A stretch of 64,000 nt of DNA from Planctomycetota bacterium (GTDB lineage Bacteria; Planctomycetota; Phycisphaerae; Phycisphaerales; UBA1924). Shown in pieces: positions 27,940 to 37,817 of the stretch (positions are counted from its first letter, which is position 1; each line of letters begins with the position of its first letter). The notes under the pieces are model-generated. The model did not search any database. It worked only from the letters and a program-made list of their open reading frames with translations, and was not told the DNA's origin. The stretch covers positions 186,001-250,000 of the forward strand of contig JAFIFX010000003.1 in assembly GCA_020831805.1 (NCBI GenBank), given 5' to 3'. The translations under genes and the position numbers were made by a program.

Positions 27940-28784
27940 TGAAGGTGTGCGGCATCATGCTGGGACTGGCTCTGTTCGCCGCGCCGCTGCAGGCGATGGC
28001 CGAGCCGCCGCCCAACGAACAAAACGAATCAGCGCGGGAAGCCGCCAACGAACAGGACGCCCTGCGCGAGCGGCTCGAACGCACGATCGAGCGGAATGAG
28101 GCGATGCTCGAACGCCATCGCGAGGCGCTCGAGCGGCTCACGGCGGGGGAATCGCCGCGTGAGGTGCTGCGCATGCTCCGCTGGCGGAGCGGACCCCGCG
28201 AAGGGACGCGCGCTGCGTCGGGTCCGGATCGTGAGCAGGCCCCGCGGGTCGAACGGCGATCCCCCGAGCTGACCCCGGAAGCCAAGGCCCGGCTGCGTCA
28301 GTTTCTCAAGGAGCACCTGCCGAGCATGGACACGCAGCTCACGCAGGTCGAAGCGGTCGATGAGCGAGCCGCGGACCGGCTGTTCGAGCGGCTGGCGCCG
28401 CAGATCCGCGAAGTGGCGTCAGACATGGACCGGGACCCGGACTATGGGCGGCTCAAGCTCAGGGAACTCCGCGCGGGCCTCGCCGTTGTGGACGCGACGC
28501 AGCGCCTTCGGATGCTCGGACCGGACGCCGCCGAATCCGAACGCGCAAAGGCAGAGAAAAACCTCCGCGAGGCCATCTCCGCCCGGTTCGACGCGCGGAT
28601 ACGGCTGCGCGAGCACGAGCTGGAACGCCTGGCGAACCGGCTCACCGAACTGCACCGCCAGATCCGCGATGAGCAGGCGACACGCGACGATGAGATCGAG
28701 CGGGTGTTCGACTCGATCACGGCCCATCGTTGGACGCCCCCGCAGCGCGGCGGCAACAACCCCGAGCGGCCCGGCCGGCCCTGA
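27939..28784 (+). CDS. Exported coiled-coil protein of the ECF sigma operon
   Basis: 281 residues with a signal peptide (MKVCGIMLGLALFAAPLQAMA, cleavage likely after AMA at ~21). The mature part is highly charged and mostly helical: one coiled coil about 38-75 (ALRERLERTIERNEAMLERH), a basic linker, then helices from ~108 to 265 including ELERLANRLTELHRQIRDEQ. The composition resembles periplasmic sensor/chaperone proteins of the CpxP/Spy type, but no LTxxQ motif is seen. Being last in the sigma operon, it may sense envelope stress. Function unassigned. Confidence 0.58.
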   Translation: MKVCGIMLGLALFAAPLQAMAEPPPNEQNESAREAANEQDALRERLERTIERNEAMLERHREALERLTAGESPREVLRMLRWRSGPREGTRAASGPDREQAPRVERRSPELTPEAKARLRQFLKEHLPSMDTQLTQVEAVDERAADRLFERLAPQIREVASDMDRDPDYGRLKLRELRAGLAVVDATQRLRMLGPDAAESERAKAEKNLREAISARFDARIRLREHELERLANRLTELHRQIRDEQATRDDEIERVFDSITAHRWTPPQRGGNNPERPGRP

Positions 28785-28793
28785 TCAAGATTA

Positions 28794-29180
28794 TCAGGAG
28801 ACCACGGCGCCGGGGGCGATATCGACGCCCGGGCTGATCAGCACCACGGATCGCTCGGCGGCGCCCTTCTCGGCGTCGGAGGCGGCCAGCAGCATGCCCC
28901 GGGATTCCTCGCCGCGGAGCTGACGCGGCGCCAGGTTGGCCACGATCACGATGTGCTTGCCGACGAGTTGTTCGGGCGTGTAATGGGACTTGATGCCGGC
29001 GCAGATCTGGCGTGGCGTGCCCGAGCCGTCATCGAGCTGAAGCTTGAGCAGCTTGTCGGCGTTGGGATGGTTCTCGGCGTGGGTGATCCGCGCGACGCGG
29101 AGGTCCACCTTGGCGAAATCGTCGAAGGTGATCTCGGGTTTGGCGGTGACGGTCGCGGGGGCGTTGCTGGCTTCGCTCAT
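28794..29180 (-). CDS. tRNA-binding domain protein (MetRS beta-like)
   Basis: 128-residue OB-fold protein with [11 protein letters not shown] near residue 21, [13 protein letters not shown] near 38, [18 protein letters not shown] near 58 and [20 protein letters not shown] near 80. This is the EMAP/Arc1p-type tRNA-binding domain found at the C-terminus of methionyl-tRNA synthetase or as a separate beta subunit. The metG catalytic gene is not in this window. The stop is 9 bp from the end of the convergent coiled-coil gene, within a small inverted repeat (CCTGAT...ATCAGG). Confidence 0.9.
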   Translation of the reverse strand: MSEASNAPATVTAKPEITFDDFAKVDLRVARITHAENHPNADKLLKLQLDDGSGTPRQICAGIKSHYTPEQLVGKHIVIVANLAPRQLRGEESRGMLLAASDAEKGAAERSVVLISPGVDIAPGAVVS

Positions 29181-29226
29181 GATCGGCTCGCTGGTTGGGG
29201 GTCGTGTGATCTGTGGGATCGTACGC

Positions 29227-30066
29227 TCAGGGCGCGGTCCAGCCCCCGGCCCTGCGGACCGGGCGGTCGGGCGAGATCTGGTAGACCCGTGCGAGCCGGT
29301 CGAGGGTCCAGGCCGGGACAGCTGCGTCGAGGCCCACGCGGGCCTGGGCCGGCCAGGTGTCGGGGGTGCTGCCGGCGAGCGAGAGCTCGATGCCGACCAT
29401 CATGGTCCATTCACGGTCGGTCCTCACGCCGTGGTGGAACTGCGTGTGCTGGCACGGGCGGGTGCGGAATACGCCGCCCTCACGGGCGCGGATGACCAGG
29501 CGGCCCCGGCAGGGGTCGTCTCGGACATTGCCCAGCCACCTGGTGAGCACCGCATTGATCAGCACGCTGTCGTGCCCGAGTCGTTCGCCCTCCTCGATGA
29601 CGATCCGGCGCGGCCCGCCGGCGTTCTCGAACAAGGCCAAGGCCTCGGGGTCGCCGAGCCGCAGCAGCATCAACGCCCGTGCGGCCCGAGCCGGATCATC
29701 GGGGGCGTGCTGGTCGGATCCGGCCAGCCACCGCCGGTCCTCCGACCGCGTCGGGTCCAGTTCGCATGCGAGCCCCCACAACGCGTGGCGTTCCGCGCCG
29801 GTCCTCGCGACGGACGCCAGCGTGATCAGCATGCCGGCGCTCAGGGCCGGGTCAGATTCCGCCGAGAGCAAAGCCCCGATCGCCAGGGTCTCCCGGCCGA
29901 GCCGGATCGCCGCCTCGTGTTCGATCAGCTCCTCGGCGGCACGCAGGTAGCTGGCCGGGTCGGACGGGTCGAGCGATCGGAGGACGGCCTCCGGATCAAA
30001 GCGCGGCGCCATACCCAGAAGCAGGACGCCGAGGACCGCCATCGCGAGCGGGAGAGTGCAGTTCAC
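29227..30066 (-). CDS. Hypothetical exported protein, last gene of the ExbBD-VWA operon
   Basis: 279 residues with a short N-terminal hydrophobic segment (residues 4-20, [16 protein letters not shown]) that may be a signal peptide or anchor. The remainder is helical with Ala/Leu-rich repeats, then a basic C-terminal half including [13 protein letters not shown] and [17 protein letters not shown] recognise no domain. Its start overlaps the preceding gene's stop by 4 bp, so it belongs to the operon that begins with the VWA gene at 38845. A periplasmic role is inferred. Confidence 0.55.
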   Translation of the reverse strand: MNCTLPLAMAVLGVLLLGMAPRFDPEAVLRSLDPSDPASYLRAAEELIEHEAAIRLGRETLAIGALLSAESDPALSAGMLITLASVARTGAERHALWGLACELDPTRSEDRRWLAGSDQHAPDDPARAARALMLLRLGDPEALALFENAGGPRRIVIEEGERLGHDSVLINAVLTRWLGNVRDDPCRGRLVIRAREGGVFRTRPCQHTQFHHGVRTDREWTMMVGIELSLAGSTPDTWPAQARVGLDAAVPAWTLDRLARVYQISPDRPVRRAGGWTAP

Positions 30067-32633
30067 AGGGATCCCTCCAGCAGCGAACGCCAGAGCCTGG
30101 CCTCGGCCTGGAAACTCGCGATGAGCTGATCGGTCACGCGTTCCGCGTCGGCCCAGGACTGCGCCAGCCGCTCCATCTCACGGTCGACCGAGGATCGCGG
30201 GCGAATGCCCTGGGCCGCCATGGTGCCGCCAACGGCCTCGACCATGGCCCGGTGCTGGATCGCGGTGAGTTGGGTCGATGCGCGGATGCCATCGGCCCGC
30301 CCCGCACGCCGTGCCTCGATCGCGCGGGGTGACAGCCGGTCCGTTTCGGGCAGCGTGTTGCGCCGGAGCCACGCGTCGGTCTCGGCCACCAGGCTGGCGA
30401 GCAGCGGCTTCTCGCCGGATCCCCCGGCCCGCCGGAGCGCCAGCTCCGCCAGTTCCAGCTCGGCGTAGACAAGATCGCCGGGCTGATCGGCGCTGATGCG
30501 CTCCACGATCAGGGGCAGCAGGGCCGAACGCACCGCGTGGTGCCAGCCCGGATCCGTCGCCGGGGGCATGCTAGCTCCGGTGATCTCGGTGATCAGGCGG
30601 CCGACCGCGACGCTCGGCCGGCGGATCGCGGCCCGTTCCAATGCGAGCAGAATCTGCTCATTCCATGAGGAGGTGATCACCGTGTCGCGCGCCAGCTCGC
30701 GCAGCTCGCGGCCGGAGCCGTGGGTCGCCTGGAGCAGGATGGCCTCGGCCGCGGCCGGATCGATCCGACCCCGGACGCCTCTCGCCTGCCGGAGGGCCTG
30801 CATGATCTGTTCCGGGTTGTCCATCGCGAGCACGGATGACGCCCACACTTCGTCGAGCGGCGAGGCCCCCTGCTGCGGTGTCAGGCCCGGGTCGGATCGG
30901 TCCGGCGGCACGATCAGCAGATCGGCAGCCGTCGCGGGGTCGTCCATGAACAGGGCCGCCGCGGCCGCGTTGGCGCGAGCCAGCGCCAGCAGCGTGCTCA
31001 GCCGGTCCTTCTCGCTTCCTCCCGGCCCTCGGCCGAGGGCCGCGGTCAAGACGGAGAGCACTTCTTCGCGCACGGCCGCATCAACGCCGGACATCGCGAC
31101 CCAGGCGGCACGGTACGACGACGAGAGGCTCATCCTGGCCTCCTCGCCGGCGCCTGCCGCCAGAACCATGCTCGGGTCAACGCCCGGCACGGACAGCCGC
31201 GTGGCGAGGACATCGGTCAGCACGGCCAATCGGTCCGACGGGATCGATGGTTCCTCCAACTGCTCGATGAGCCACGAGCGTGACGGCTCGCCGGATCGCC
31301 ACGACAACCCCCCCGCCACCGACTCCATGGCCCGGCTCAGACCGGGACCGGACAGCGGCGATGAGGGCGAAAGCATGGTTTCGAGCGCGGCCAGCCGCGA
31401 TTGGATCCGGGCGGACCCGTGCGCACCGCCGCAGGCGGCCAGGGCCTCCGACCAACGCGCCCAGTCCGACGCGTCCTTGGCCAGACCCCTCCGGACCCAA
31501 TCGTTCAAGGCCGATGCCAGCACGGCGTCGAAACGGCCGGTCACCGGGTCCGCCGTGATCGCCGGGATCTGATCGCGGACGGATCGGGGCAGGTCCGGCC
31601 AAGCCTGCCACCATGCGGCGAGCGCCTCGGCGGCCGCGCGTTCCGCCGGGTCTGACGCTTCACGCCGGGCCATGACCGCATCGAGCACGATCGAGACCGC
31701 CTCTTCGGAGGGGGCGACCGCGAGGAGGACCCGTGCCGACTGGGCGGCGATCCGCTCTCTTGCTTCGCCGGGCATGGCCGTCCAGGAACGAAGAAACACC
31801 CCGATCGCCCGTGCGGTCCGGCTTGCGGCGTCGGTCGGCTGGGTCGGCCCGAGGGCCATGGCGTTGCGCAGTTCCTGCTCGATCAGCGTGTGGTGATCCA
31901 GATCCCGGCGCGGACCGGGGACGCTGCGCGTCGACTCGGTCCGGGGTGGGGCGCCCGACGGCGCGGTCGGCGGATCCGCGACGGCCTGGACCGTCGGCGT
32001 GCGTTCGGCCGACAGTTCGACGAGCAGCATCAAGAGCAGCGCCAGCAGCATCACACCCAGCACGGCATGCATGCCGGCCCAGAGCTTGCCGGTCGAACCC
32101 GGCGGAATGATCTCGATGACCGCCCTCCGGATGGCCCCGGACCGTTGAACCGCCGGCACCGCCGGACGCAGCGCTCGGATCAGGTCGGGCGCGCTGACGC
32201 GGTGAATCCTGGCGAGATGGGCCAGCCGGGTCCTGGCCTTGGGGTTCCAGCCGCCCGATGCGCCGACGATCAGCCGGGCCCGGCCGACCAGCTTGTCGGA
32301 CACGGCCGAGAGGTGCGTGCGCCAGGCGGCTGGCAACGGCGCGGGCGTTCCCTCCGGCCAGTGCCGGACGAGTTCGGCGTGCAACGCCGGGTTCATGACC
32401 TGCGCGGCCGCCGCGTGAAGGGCCAGGCGGAGTTCGTCGGCTTCCGGAGTCAGCCGGAGCGGATGGCTGTCGACCTGCGCCAAGCGGCGGTGGAGCGCGG
32501 CCGAGACCACCGGGGGCTGCTTGGTTTCATGCGTGATCCCGAGCAGCGCGAACGGCCCGCCCGCCGCGGCGTCATCGCCCAGGAACATGGCGGCCAGCGG
32601 GTCGGCAGAGGATTGGAGGCCGGGGGGTGTCAC
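30063..32633 (-). CDS. Large single-span membrane protein, possible degenerate J-like N-terminus
   Basis: 856 residues. The first ~70 (PFALLGITHE, ...VVSAALHRRLAQVDSHPL, ...LALHAAAAQVMNP) follow the helix pattern of a DnaJ domain but lack the HPD motif. A helix of ~25 hydrophobic residues is near 185-207 (MHAVLGVMLLALLLMLLVEL). About 650 helical, Ala/Leu/Glu-rich residues follow, resembling TPR/HEAT solenoids without a clear consensus, probably periplasmic. 4-bp overlaps tie it to both neighbours in the ExbBD-VWA operon. No assigned function. Confidence 0.58.
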   Translation of the reverse strand: MTPPGLQSSADPLAAMFLGDDAAAGGPFALLGITHETKQPPVVSAALHRRLAQVDSHPLRLTPEADELRLALHAAAAQVMNPALHAELVRHWPEGTPAPLPAAWRTHLSAVSDKLVGRARLIVGASGGWNPKARTRLAHLARIHRVSAPDLIRALRPAVPAVQRSGAIRRAVIEIIPPGSTGKLWAGMHAVLGVMLLALLLMLLVELSAERTPTVQAVADPPTAPSGAPPRTESTRSVPGPRRDLDHHTLIEQELRNAMALGPTQPTDAASRTARAIGVFLRSWTAMPGEARERIAAQSARVLLAVAPSEEAVSIVLDAVMARREASDPAERAAAEALAAWWQAWPDLPRSVRDQIPAITADPVTGRFDAVLASALNDWVRRGLAKDASDWARWSEALAACGGAHGSARIQSRLAALETMLSPSSPLSGPGLSRAMESVAGGLSWRSGEPSRSWLIEQLEEPSIPSDRLAVLTDVLATRLSVPGVDPSMVLAAGAGEEARMSLSSSYRAAWVAMSGVDAAVREEVLSVLTAALGRGPGGSEKDRLSTLLALARANAAAAALFMDDPATAADLLIVPPDRSDPGLTPQQGASPLDEVWASSVLAMDNPEQIMQALRQARGVRGRIDPAAAEAILLQATHGSGRELRELARDTVITSSWNEQILLALERAAIRRPSVAVGRLITEITGASMPPATDPGWHHAVRSALLPLIVERISADQPGDLVYAELELAELALRRAGGSGEKPLLASLVAETDAWLRRNTLPETDRLSPRAIEARRAGRADGIRASTQLTAIQHRAMVEAVGGTMAAQGIRPRSSVDREMERLAQSWADAERVTDQLIASFQAEARLWRSLLEGSL

Positions 32634-35194
32634 GGAAGACCCCCTTCCGCAGAGCCGCCGTTCGGCGGGGTCCGGAAGAGTTCATCGATCTGAACGGTCC
32701 ACGGCAGCAGGCCGGGCATCGGGTACAGGACCTTGTGCTGCTCGTACGCACGCCGGGCCATGCCCGGGTCGATCTCGAGCATGAGGCGGAGGGAGTGATA
32801 GCGGGCCTCCCACCAGGCCGGCTCCTCATCCTTCGAAGCGCCCAGCAACGCCGCCCACGCGGACAGTTCAGCCTCCGGGTCGTCGATCCGCTCCGCCAGC
32901 GCCGCGGTCTCACGCAGGCCCTGCGCGGTCGGCATGCCCCGATCAAGCACCACGCGCGCCAGCCGGGCGGCCAGCGCGAGCATGTCATCGTCGCTTTCGG
33001 TCTCGGCCTGCGCCGCGGCCAGTCTCCAGACCCGCTCGACCACCCGGCTGGTTTCCGAGCCGAGCCGCTGCGGGGCCGGCGGGATCATCTCGCCGCACAC
33101 GCGGGCGCCGATCCGCACCCCGATCCGACCGGCGAGCGTGTCGCCCGGTTCGCGTTCGAGCCTGACGAAAACCGCAGACAGCACCACACGATCGGCGGCC
33201 TGGGCGTGCCGGCTCGCGGCCTGGTTCAACGCGTCGGCGGCGTCCGCCGCTTCCCGCAGATTCCCCGCGGCCGCGGCGGTCTCGGCCCTGCGCAGGGTCA
33301 GCTCATCGCGGAACACTTCGAGCGCGGGCTCCTGACGGACCGCTTGCTCCGCCTGCTCGATGGCCTGGCGCGCCATCTCGACCCGGACTGGCTCGGCGCC
33401 CAGCGCGACATCCATCGCGATCCGGTCCGTGTCGAGCCGTTCGCGCCAGCGCGTGCGTTCATCTCCCGGTCCCTGGCGCGACCAGACCCATTCGATCAGA
33501 CGGACCAACTCCGAACGCGCCTCGCGGTCGGAGCGCCGGCCCTCCGCCCAGCCCCGGTAGATCAGCCGCACGAGGACCCGGCGCCCGTCGATCACCACGG
33601 GATCGTCCTCGGCGATGGCGCGCAGCCCGTCCGCCGCGGCTTCCGGGTCCAGCAGTCCCGTGCCCGCGTGCCGGACCAGCAGCCGGGCGGCACGCGGGGT
33701 GCCCGGGAACCGCGCGAGGTAGTTCCGGACGGCCTGGGCCAGATTGGAACGCTCGGCCGGATCCGCCAGCTCATCGATCGCAATGATCAGCAGCCAGAGC
33801 GCTTCCTCCTCCGCCGCCGGTCCGGACGGCTCGCGGAGCACGATCCTCAGGATCTCGTGCGCGGGTCGCGGATGCCCGGCCCGGATCTCCGCGTACGCGG
33901 CCTTGAGCCGCGCGTCGTCACGCTGAAGCGGGAAGCGGTGCGCGTCGTCCGCACCGGCCGCCTTGAGCAGATCGGCCGCGGCGCTGCGGTACAGGCCGGG
34001 CGTGCCGGCGGACTCCGCCTCTTCGAGCCGGTCGAGCCCGGCCGCGTACAGACCAACGAAGCCGGTGCCGAGCAGCCCGACCGAACCGTAACGGTCCCTC
34101 AGATCGAGCACATGACCGATCTCGCCCCGGGTGATGAGGGCTGCCAGGGCGATCCGGGCGACTGCTTCCGCAATCTGGTCGTTCCTGGTCGCATCGGGCA
34201 TGGCGCGCATCGCCAAATAGCGTGCCTCCGTCACCGGCAACGGTTCGTCATCGGTCTTCGCCCTGCTCAGCGAGATCAACTCGCGGACATCCCGCCACGA
34301 TCCCTGGTCGGCCTTGAGGCGGATCAGCCGCGCCGCCGCTTGGGAACGAACGCCGGGATCGGCCTGCTCGCTCTCGGCGACCAACCGGAGCCACTGTTCG
34401 GACAGCAGCCATTCCCCCGACCGGGCCCGCGTCCGCCCCACCCCGATCGCCGACCGGGCCACATGCTCAAGTTCGATGCTGCCCCGGGCGACATCGTCCA
34501 GCCGCGGGATCTCGCCGTTTGAACCCAGCAGCCAGCCGAACGCACGCAGCACCTCCGGCCCCGGTGTGGTATCCTCGAGCACGGCCAGCGTCAGCCCGGA
34601 CCAGCCGGCGTAGTAGTTCGTCAGCGATCGGTCCCGGTACGAGCGGCGGCGGGCCGCGATCTGGGTGTCGTCGCTGCTCGGGCCCGTCCGACGCTGGGCG
34701 GCCGCCGCTTCCGTCACGGCGGACCGGGCCATCGCGGTGAACCGGGTGTGGAGCTCGCGCAGCCTTGCGGCGTCGCGCCGACGGTCCGCCTCCGAGAGCA
34801 GGCCCAACTCGTGCAACTCCGACGCCCGCTCGATCGGGAGGTAATCCTCGAGCAGCAGCGCCAAACGCAAGCCAACCGCCCTGGACTGCCCGACGCTGTC
34901 GACGAGCGCCCAGGCGCGGATGAGCATCTGCCCACGCTGATCCTGATCCAGCTCCTGGTCACGCATGCGCGTTTCGTAGAGGCCCGCGAGGCGCTCGATG
35001 ATCGCATCGCGATCCGAGTCGCGTTCCGCCCGGCCGAGGCTGTCCAGCAGCCTGGCTTCCAGCACATCGAACAGCCCCGCGTCCCGAAGCGCCTGCTCGA
35101 CCGGGTCGGCACGGACCGCGCCCGGGACCGCCCCGATCGCCAGCAGAAGGCAGATCCATACCGGGATGACGCGATCAATCCGCACGGGGCACAT
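32630..35194 (-). CDS. Large exported TPR-like repeat protein
   Basis: 854 residues from ATG 35194 (GTG 35185 is possible). A signal peptide is likely (residues ~4-23, ending GAVPGAVRA), then an all-helical protein with recurring Ala-rich pairs such as LDRLEEAESAGTPGLYRSAAADLL and YAEIRAGHPRPAHEILRIVL, typical of degenerate TPR/SEL1-like solenoids. It overlaps the ExbD gene by 20 bp and the next gene by 4 bp. Its size and export suggest a periplasmic scaffold on which the energised motor could act, which is inference. Confidence 0.6.
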   Translation of the reverse strand: MCPVRIDRVIPVWICLLLAIGAVPGAVRADPVEQALRDAGLFDVLEARLLDSLGRAERDSDRDAIIERLAGLYETRMRDQELDQDQRGQMLIRAWALVDSVGQSRAVGLRLALLLEDYLPIERASELHELGLLSEADRRRDAARLRELHTRFTAMARSAVTEAAAAQRRTGPSSDDTQIAARRRSYRDRSLTNYYAGWSGLTLAVLEDTTPGPEVLRAFGWLLGSNGEIPRLDDVARGSIELEHVARSAIGVGRTRARSGEWLLSEQWLRLVAESEQADPGVRSQAAARLIRLKADQGSWRDVRELISLSRAKTDDEPLPVTEARYLAMRAMPDATRNDQIAEAVARIALAALITRGEIGHVLDLRDRYGSVGLLGTGFVGLYAAGLDRLEEAESAGTPGLYRSAAADLLKAAGADDAHRFPLQRDDARLKAAYAEIRAGHPRPAHEILRIVLREPSGPAAEEEALWLLIIAIDELADPAERSNLAQAVRNYLARFPGTPRAARLLVRHAGTGLLDPEAAADGLRAIAEDDPVVIDGRRVLVRLIYRGWAEGRRSDREARSELVRLIEWVWSRQGPGDERTRWRERLDTDRIAMDVALGAEPVRVEMARQAIEQAEQAVRQEPALEVFRDELTLRRAETAAAAGNLREAADAADALNQAASRHAQAADRVVLSAVFVRLEREPGDTLAGRIGVRIGARVCGEMIPPAPQRLGSETSRVVERVWRLAAAQAETESDDDMLALAARLARVVLDRGMPTAQGLRETAALAERIDDPEAELSAWAALLGASKDEEPAWWEARYHSLRLMLEIDPGMARRAYEQHKVLYPMPGLLPWTVQIDELFRTPPNGGSAEGGLP

Positions 35195-35597
35195 AACTCC
35201 GCTTCTCGAACCCGGCGTCCAACGCCGCCTGCAACGCCGTGGCGACCGCGGAAACCGGCGCATCAGGACTCGAACGCACGGCGACACCCGGCTCGCGCGG
35301 GAGCCGCTCGAGCACGCCCACCAACGAGGCCCGGTCCCGCACCAGCACCCGACCGATCATGAACCGCACCCCCTCCTCGTCCACACTGATTTCGACGATC
35401 TGCGGCTGCAGTTCCACCGAACGGGCGCCCCCGCCCTGGGTCTGCAAGGCGCTGGGCAGGCGACGCTCCACCTGGGAAAAGTCCGAGGTGATCAGGAAGT
35501 AGATCAGCAGCAGGAACACCACATCGATCATCGAGATCAGGGGGAGCGCGCCGAGTCGGTGGAAACGCCTGCCTTTCGTCCGCATGAAGCTCGTCAC
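35175..35597 (-). CDS. ExbD/TolR family protein (second copy)
   Basis: 140 residues. A basic N-terminus precedes one transmembrane helix (about 19-38, LPLISMIDVVFLLLIYFLIT), with the proton-path Asp at residue 25 in the MIDVVF motif, then a ~90-residue periplasmic domain with the ...VEISVDEEGVRFMIG... strand. In ExbBD/TolQR motors the Asp relays protons through the ExbB ring. It is encoded directly after another ExbD gene (4-bp overlap), so the motor may carry two different D subunits. Confidence 0.85.
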   Translation of the reverse strand: MTSFMRTKGRRFHRLGALPLISMIDVVFLLLIYFLITSDFSQVERRLPSALQTQGGGARSVELQPQIVEISVDEEGVRFMIGRVLVRDRASLVGVLERLPREPGVAVRSSPDAPVSAVATALQAALDAGFEKRSYVPRAD

Positions 35598-36034
35598 GGC
35601 AACACCCCCCCGGGGCCGTCCGGCTCGGTGGTCGCCAGCTTCCAGCGGGTGACACCCGTGCGGGCGAGCCGCTCCAGCAGCAGATCAAGATCCCGGGCGG
35701 TCGCCATACGATCCGGGCGGATCAGCACATCGAAATCGGTCGGCTGGGCCGCCCCGGAAACACCGGCCCTGGCGATGCGTTCCAGTTCGACCAGCGAGAT
35801 CTCGCGTGAATCGACCAGCAGTCGGCCCTGCGCGTCCAGATCGACGATCAGGGCCGGCTCGCCGCGGGCGGCGGCGCTCTCGCCGGCTTCCCGCGGCAGG
35901 TCCACCGGCGTGCGTCGCATGTCCCCAAAGCTCGAGGTGAGCATGAAAAAGATGATCAACTGGAGCACCACATCGATCATGGGCGTCAGGTCGACGCCGA
36001 GCATGTGCCGGGATGAAGCGCCGGAACCGATCAC
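35594..36034 (-). CDS. ExbD/TolR family protein (first copy)
   Basis: 146 residues with one N-terminal transmembrane helix (about 16-36, DLTPMIDVVLQLIIFFMLTSS), the functional Asp at residue 21, and a periplasmic domain (LIVDLDAQGRLLVDSREISL). The DLTPMIDVV signature is strong for ExbD/TolR. It overlaps the ExbB gene upstream and the second ExbD gene downstream by 4 bp each. Likely partner of the ExbB channel in a proton-motive-force-driven envelope machine. Confidence 0.9.
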   Translation of the reverse strand: MIGSGASSRHMLGVDLTPMIDVVLQLIIFFMLTSSFGDMRRTPVDLPREAGESAAARGEPALIVDLDAQGRLLVDSREISLVELERIARAGVSGAAQPTDFDVLIRPDRMATARDLDLLLERLARTGVTRWKLATTEPDGPGGVLP

Positions 36035-36726
36035 GCCGCGCCGCCCTCCGCCCCGGAGGACTCCAGCGGGGCGATCATCTCATCGATCGTCTCGCCGATC
36101 TCGGTGGTCAGGTGATCCACCCGGTTGCGCAGGTAGGTGTACGCCGCGGTGCAGGGGATGGCCACGATCAGGCCGAGGACCGTCGTGATCAGGGCCTGCG
36201 AGATGCTCCCGGCCAGCTGGTCGGGACGGGCCGGGCCCTCGGTGAGCATGATCGCGTCGAAGGCCCCCACCATCCCGATCACGGTACCCAGCAGCCCGAG
36301 CATCGGGGCGACGGAAGCGACCAGGCCGATGCCGTCGGTCAGCCGATAGAGCCGGTCCACCTCCAGCCGGCCCGCCTCCTCGACGGTCGTTCGGATCTCG
36401 AGCATGCCGAAGGGCGAGCGTGACGCCCGGGTCAGCGACTGGCCCATCACCCTGGAAAGGAAGCTGGGCCTTTCCTCGGCGTTGCAGCGTTCGATCGCGG
36501 CGGACACATCGCCTCCCGCGAGGATCTTCCGCAGGTCCGCCGCCAGTCCGGGCGGGGCCAGCACCTCGCGGCGCACGCGGAGCCACTGCGCGACGATCAT
36601 GGCGATTGCCCCGATCGAGATGATGATGATGACCATCCCGACCGGGCCGCCCCGGGCGATGTAGTCGAGCAGGGACCGGCTCGTTTCGCCCTGGGCGAGG
36701 AGAACCGGTGAAGAAATGTGGGTCAT
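36031..36726 (-). CDS. MotA/TolQ/ExbB proton channel family protein
   Basis: 231 residues with three transmembrane helices: about 27-48 (GPVGMVIIIISIGAIAMIV), 128-150 (containing VAPMLGLLGTVIGMVGAF, the family's most conserved stretch) and 172-195. A cytoplasmic loop holds RLYRLTDGIGLVASVAP. These proteins form a pentameric ring around ExbD and convert proton flow into movement of a partner. Here the partners are two ExbD proteins, a VWA protein with a TonB-like helix, and repeat proteins in one overlapping operon. Confidence 0.92.
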   Translation of the reverse strand: MTHISSPVLLAQGETSRSLLDYIARGGPVGMVIIIISIGAIAMIVAQWLRVRREVLAPPGLAADLRKILAGGDVSAAIERCNAEERPSFLSRVMGQSLTRASRSPFGMLEIRTTVEEAGRLEVDRLYRLTDGIGLVASVAPMLGLLGTVIGMVGAFDAIMLTEGPARPDQLAGSISQALITTVLGLIVAIPCTAAYTYLRNRVDHLTTEIGETIDEMIAPLESSGAEGGAA

Positions 36727-37817
36727 GGTTGCTCCTCTTCGGGATCCGTCACTGTTCCGGCGTAGACAGGGAGCCCGACCGCGCCGCTCGGCGTCACCCG
36801 TGCGGCCCGGTCCATGGTGCGCACCGTCGCCGCATGCTCGGGGCGGGCGGTGGCCTCAAAGTACCCGATCGCCAGCTCAGCCGCCAACGACGCCAGCCCC
36901 GGGCCGGATTCCTGGTGCGTCAGGACCACCCCGATCAACTCAGCCGCGCCGGCGTCGGCGATGACCGTATCGGCCTCTCGCAGCATCGAGGCCCCCACCG
37001 CCAGCCGCGCCCACGCCTCGTACCAGCCGAGCCGGCCCGAGCCGACGCGCTGGCGCAGGCGATCGCGTGCCGAGGCACGCGATTCCGCGTCCTCTTCGCA
37101 CTGCGCCCGCACGATGTCCCAGACGAGCCGGACCCCGGGGTCCGCCCGCAGCCGCGGCGGGGGCGCCGCCAACGGGAGTCCGTCATCATCCTGCCCCGCC
37201 GCCCGGCGTGCGGCCGCGATGTACAAGCCGGCCAGCGCCGAGGCCTGCTCCGTCGAAAGCCCGTGCTCCGAAGCCTCCGGCAAGGACGCCAGAAACGCCC
37301 TGGCCGACCGCTGCGTCCAGACCGGGGGCAGCCCGGGCATCAGCCCCGTCTCCCCATCGATCCATGAACGGTCCGGGCCCGCCGCGTGATCCCGCCAGGC
37401 CAGCCAGGCCAGCACGCCCCCGGGCCGGTCGCCACGCAGCATCCGCGCCGCCGCCAGTCCGGACGCGACGGCGCCGGATGTCGGCCCGTGCTCGTAGAGG
37501 TACTCGCCCGCCAGCGGCTCGAGCAGCTGCAGCGCGCCGGACGCGTCTCCGCGGGCGAGCCGGCGCTCCGCACGCCACATCGCATCCGCGATCGGTTGGT
37601 ACGCCCGCGCCTCGCCCCACCCGCCCTCGATTCGTCCGACCTCGGCCCAAGGCACGACCCTGCGTCCGGGGACCGCGCCGCCACGGAACGACGGGCTGAG
37701 CACCACGCCCTGCTTGGTATACCCGTCGACCTGCTCCGGGGTCAGCGACTCGCCCGAGCGCAGCAGCACCGGGCCGGAGGCCACCGCCACGAGCAACGCG
37801 ACAAGCCAGGACATCAC
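36723..37817 (-). CDS. Hypothetical exported protein of the ExbBD-VWA operon
   Basis: 364 residues with a probable signal peptide (MMSWLVALLVAVASG, residues 1-15). Residues ~25-65 look beta-rich (GVVLSPSFRGGAVPGRRVVPWAEVGRIEGG), a pattern reminiscent of small RNA-like or SH3-like folds in planctomycetal proteins; the rest is Ala-rich helical, TPR-like. No catalytic motif is visible. 4-bp overlaps on both sides place it between the VWA gene and ExbB. Function unknown. Confidence 0.55.
   Translation of the reverse strand: MMSWLVALLVAVASGPVLLRSGESLTPEQVDGYTKQGVVLSPSFRGGAVPGRRVVPWAEVGRIEGGWGEARAYQPIADAMWRAERRLARGDASGALQLLEPLAGEYLYEHGPTSGAVASGLAAARMLRGDRPGGVLAWLAWRDHAAGPDRSWIDGETGLMPGLPPVWTQRSARAFLASLPEASEHGLSTEQASALAGLYIAAARRAAGQDDDGLPLAAPPPRLRADPGVRLVWDIVRAQCEEDAESRASARDRLRQRVGSGRLGWYEAWARLAVGASMLREADTVIADAGAAELIGVVLTHQESGPGLASLAAELAIGYFEATARPEHAATVRTMDRAARVTPSGAVGLPVYAGTVTDPEEEQP

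Noticed and set aside
28781-28798. Small inverted repeat CCTGAT...ATCAGG between convergent genes
   Set aside because: Only 6 pairs and no T run; too weak to call a terminator, so it is only mentioned.
32627-34522. 631-codon plus-strand frame opposite the TPR-like protein
   Set aside because: Arg/His/Gln/Pro-rich antisense translation with no domain; the minus-strand gene fits the operon overlaps.
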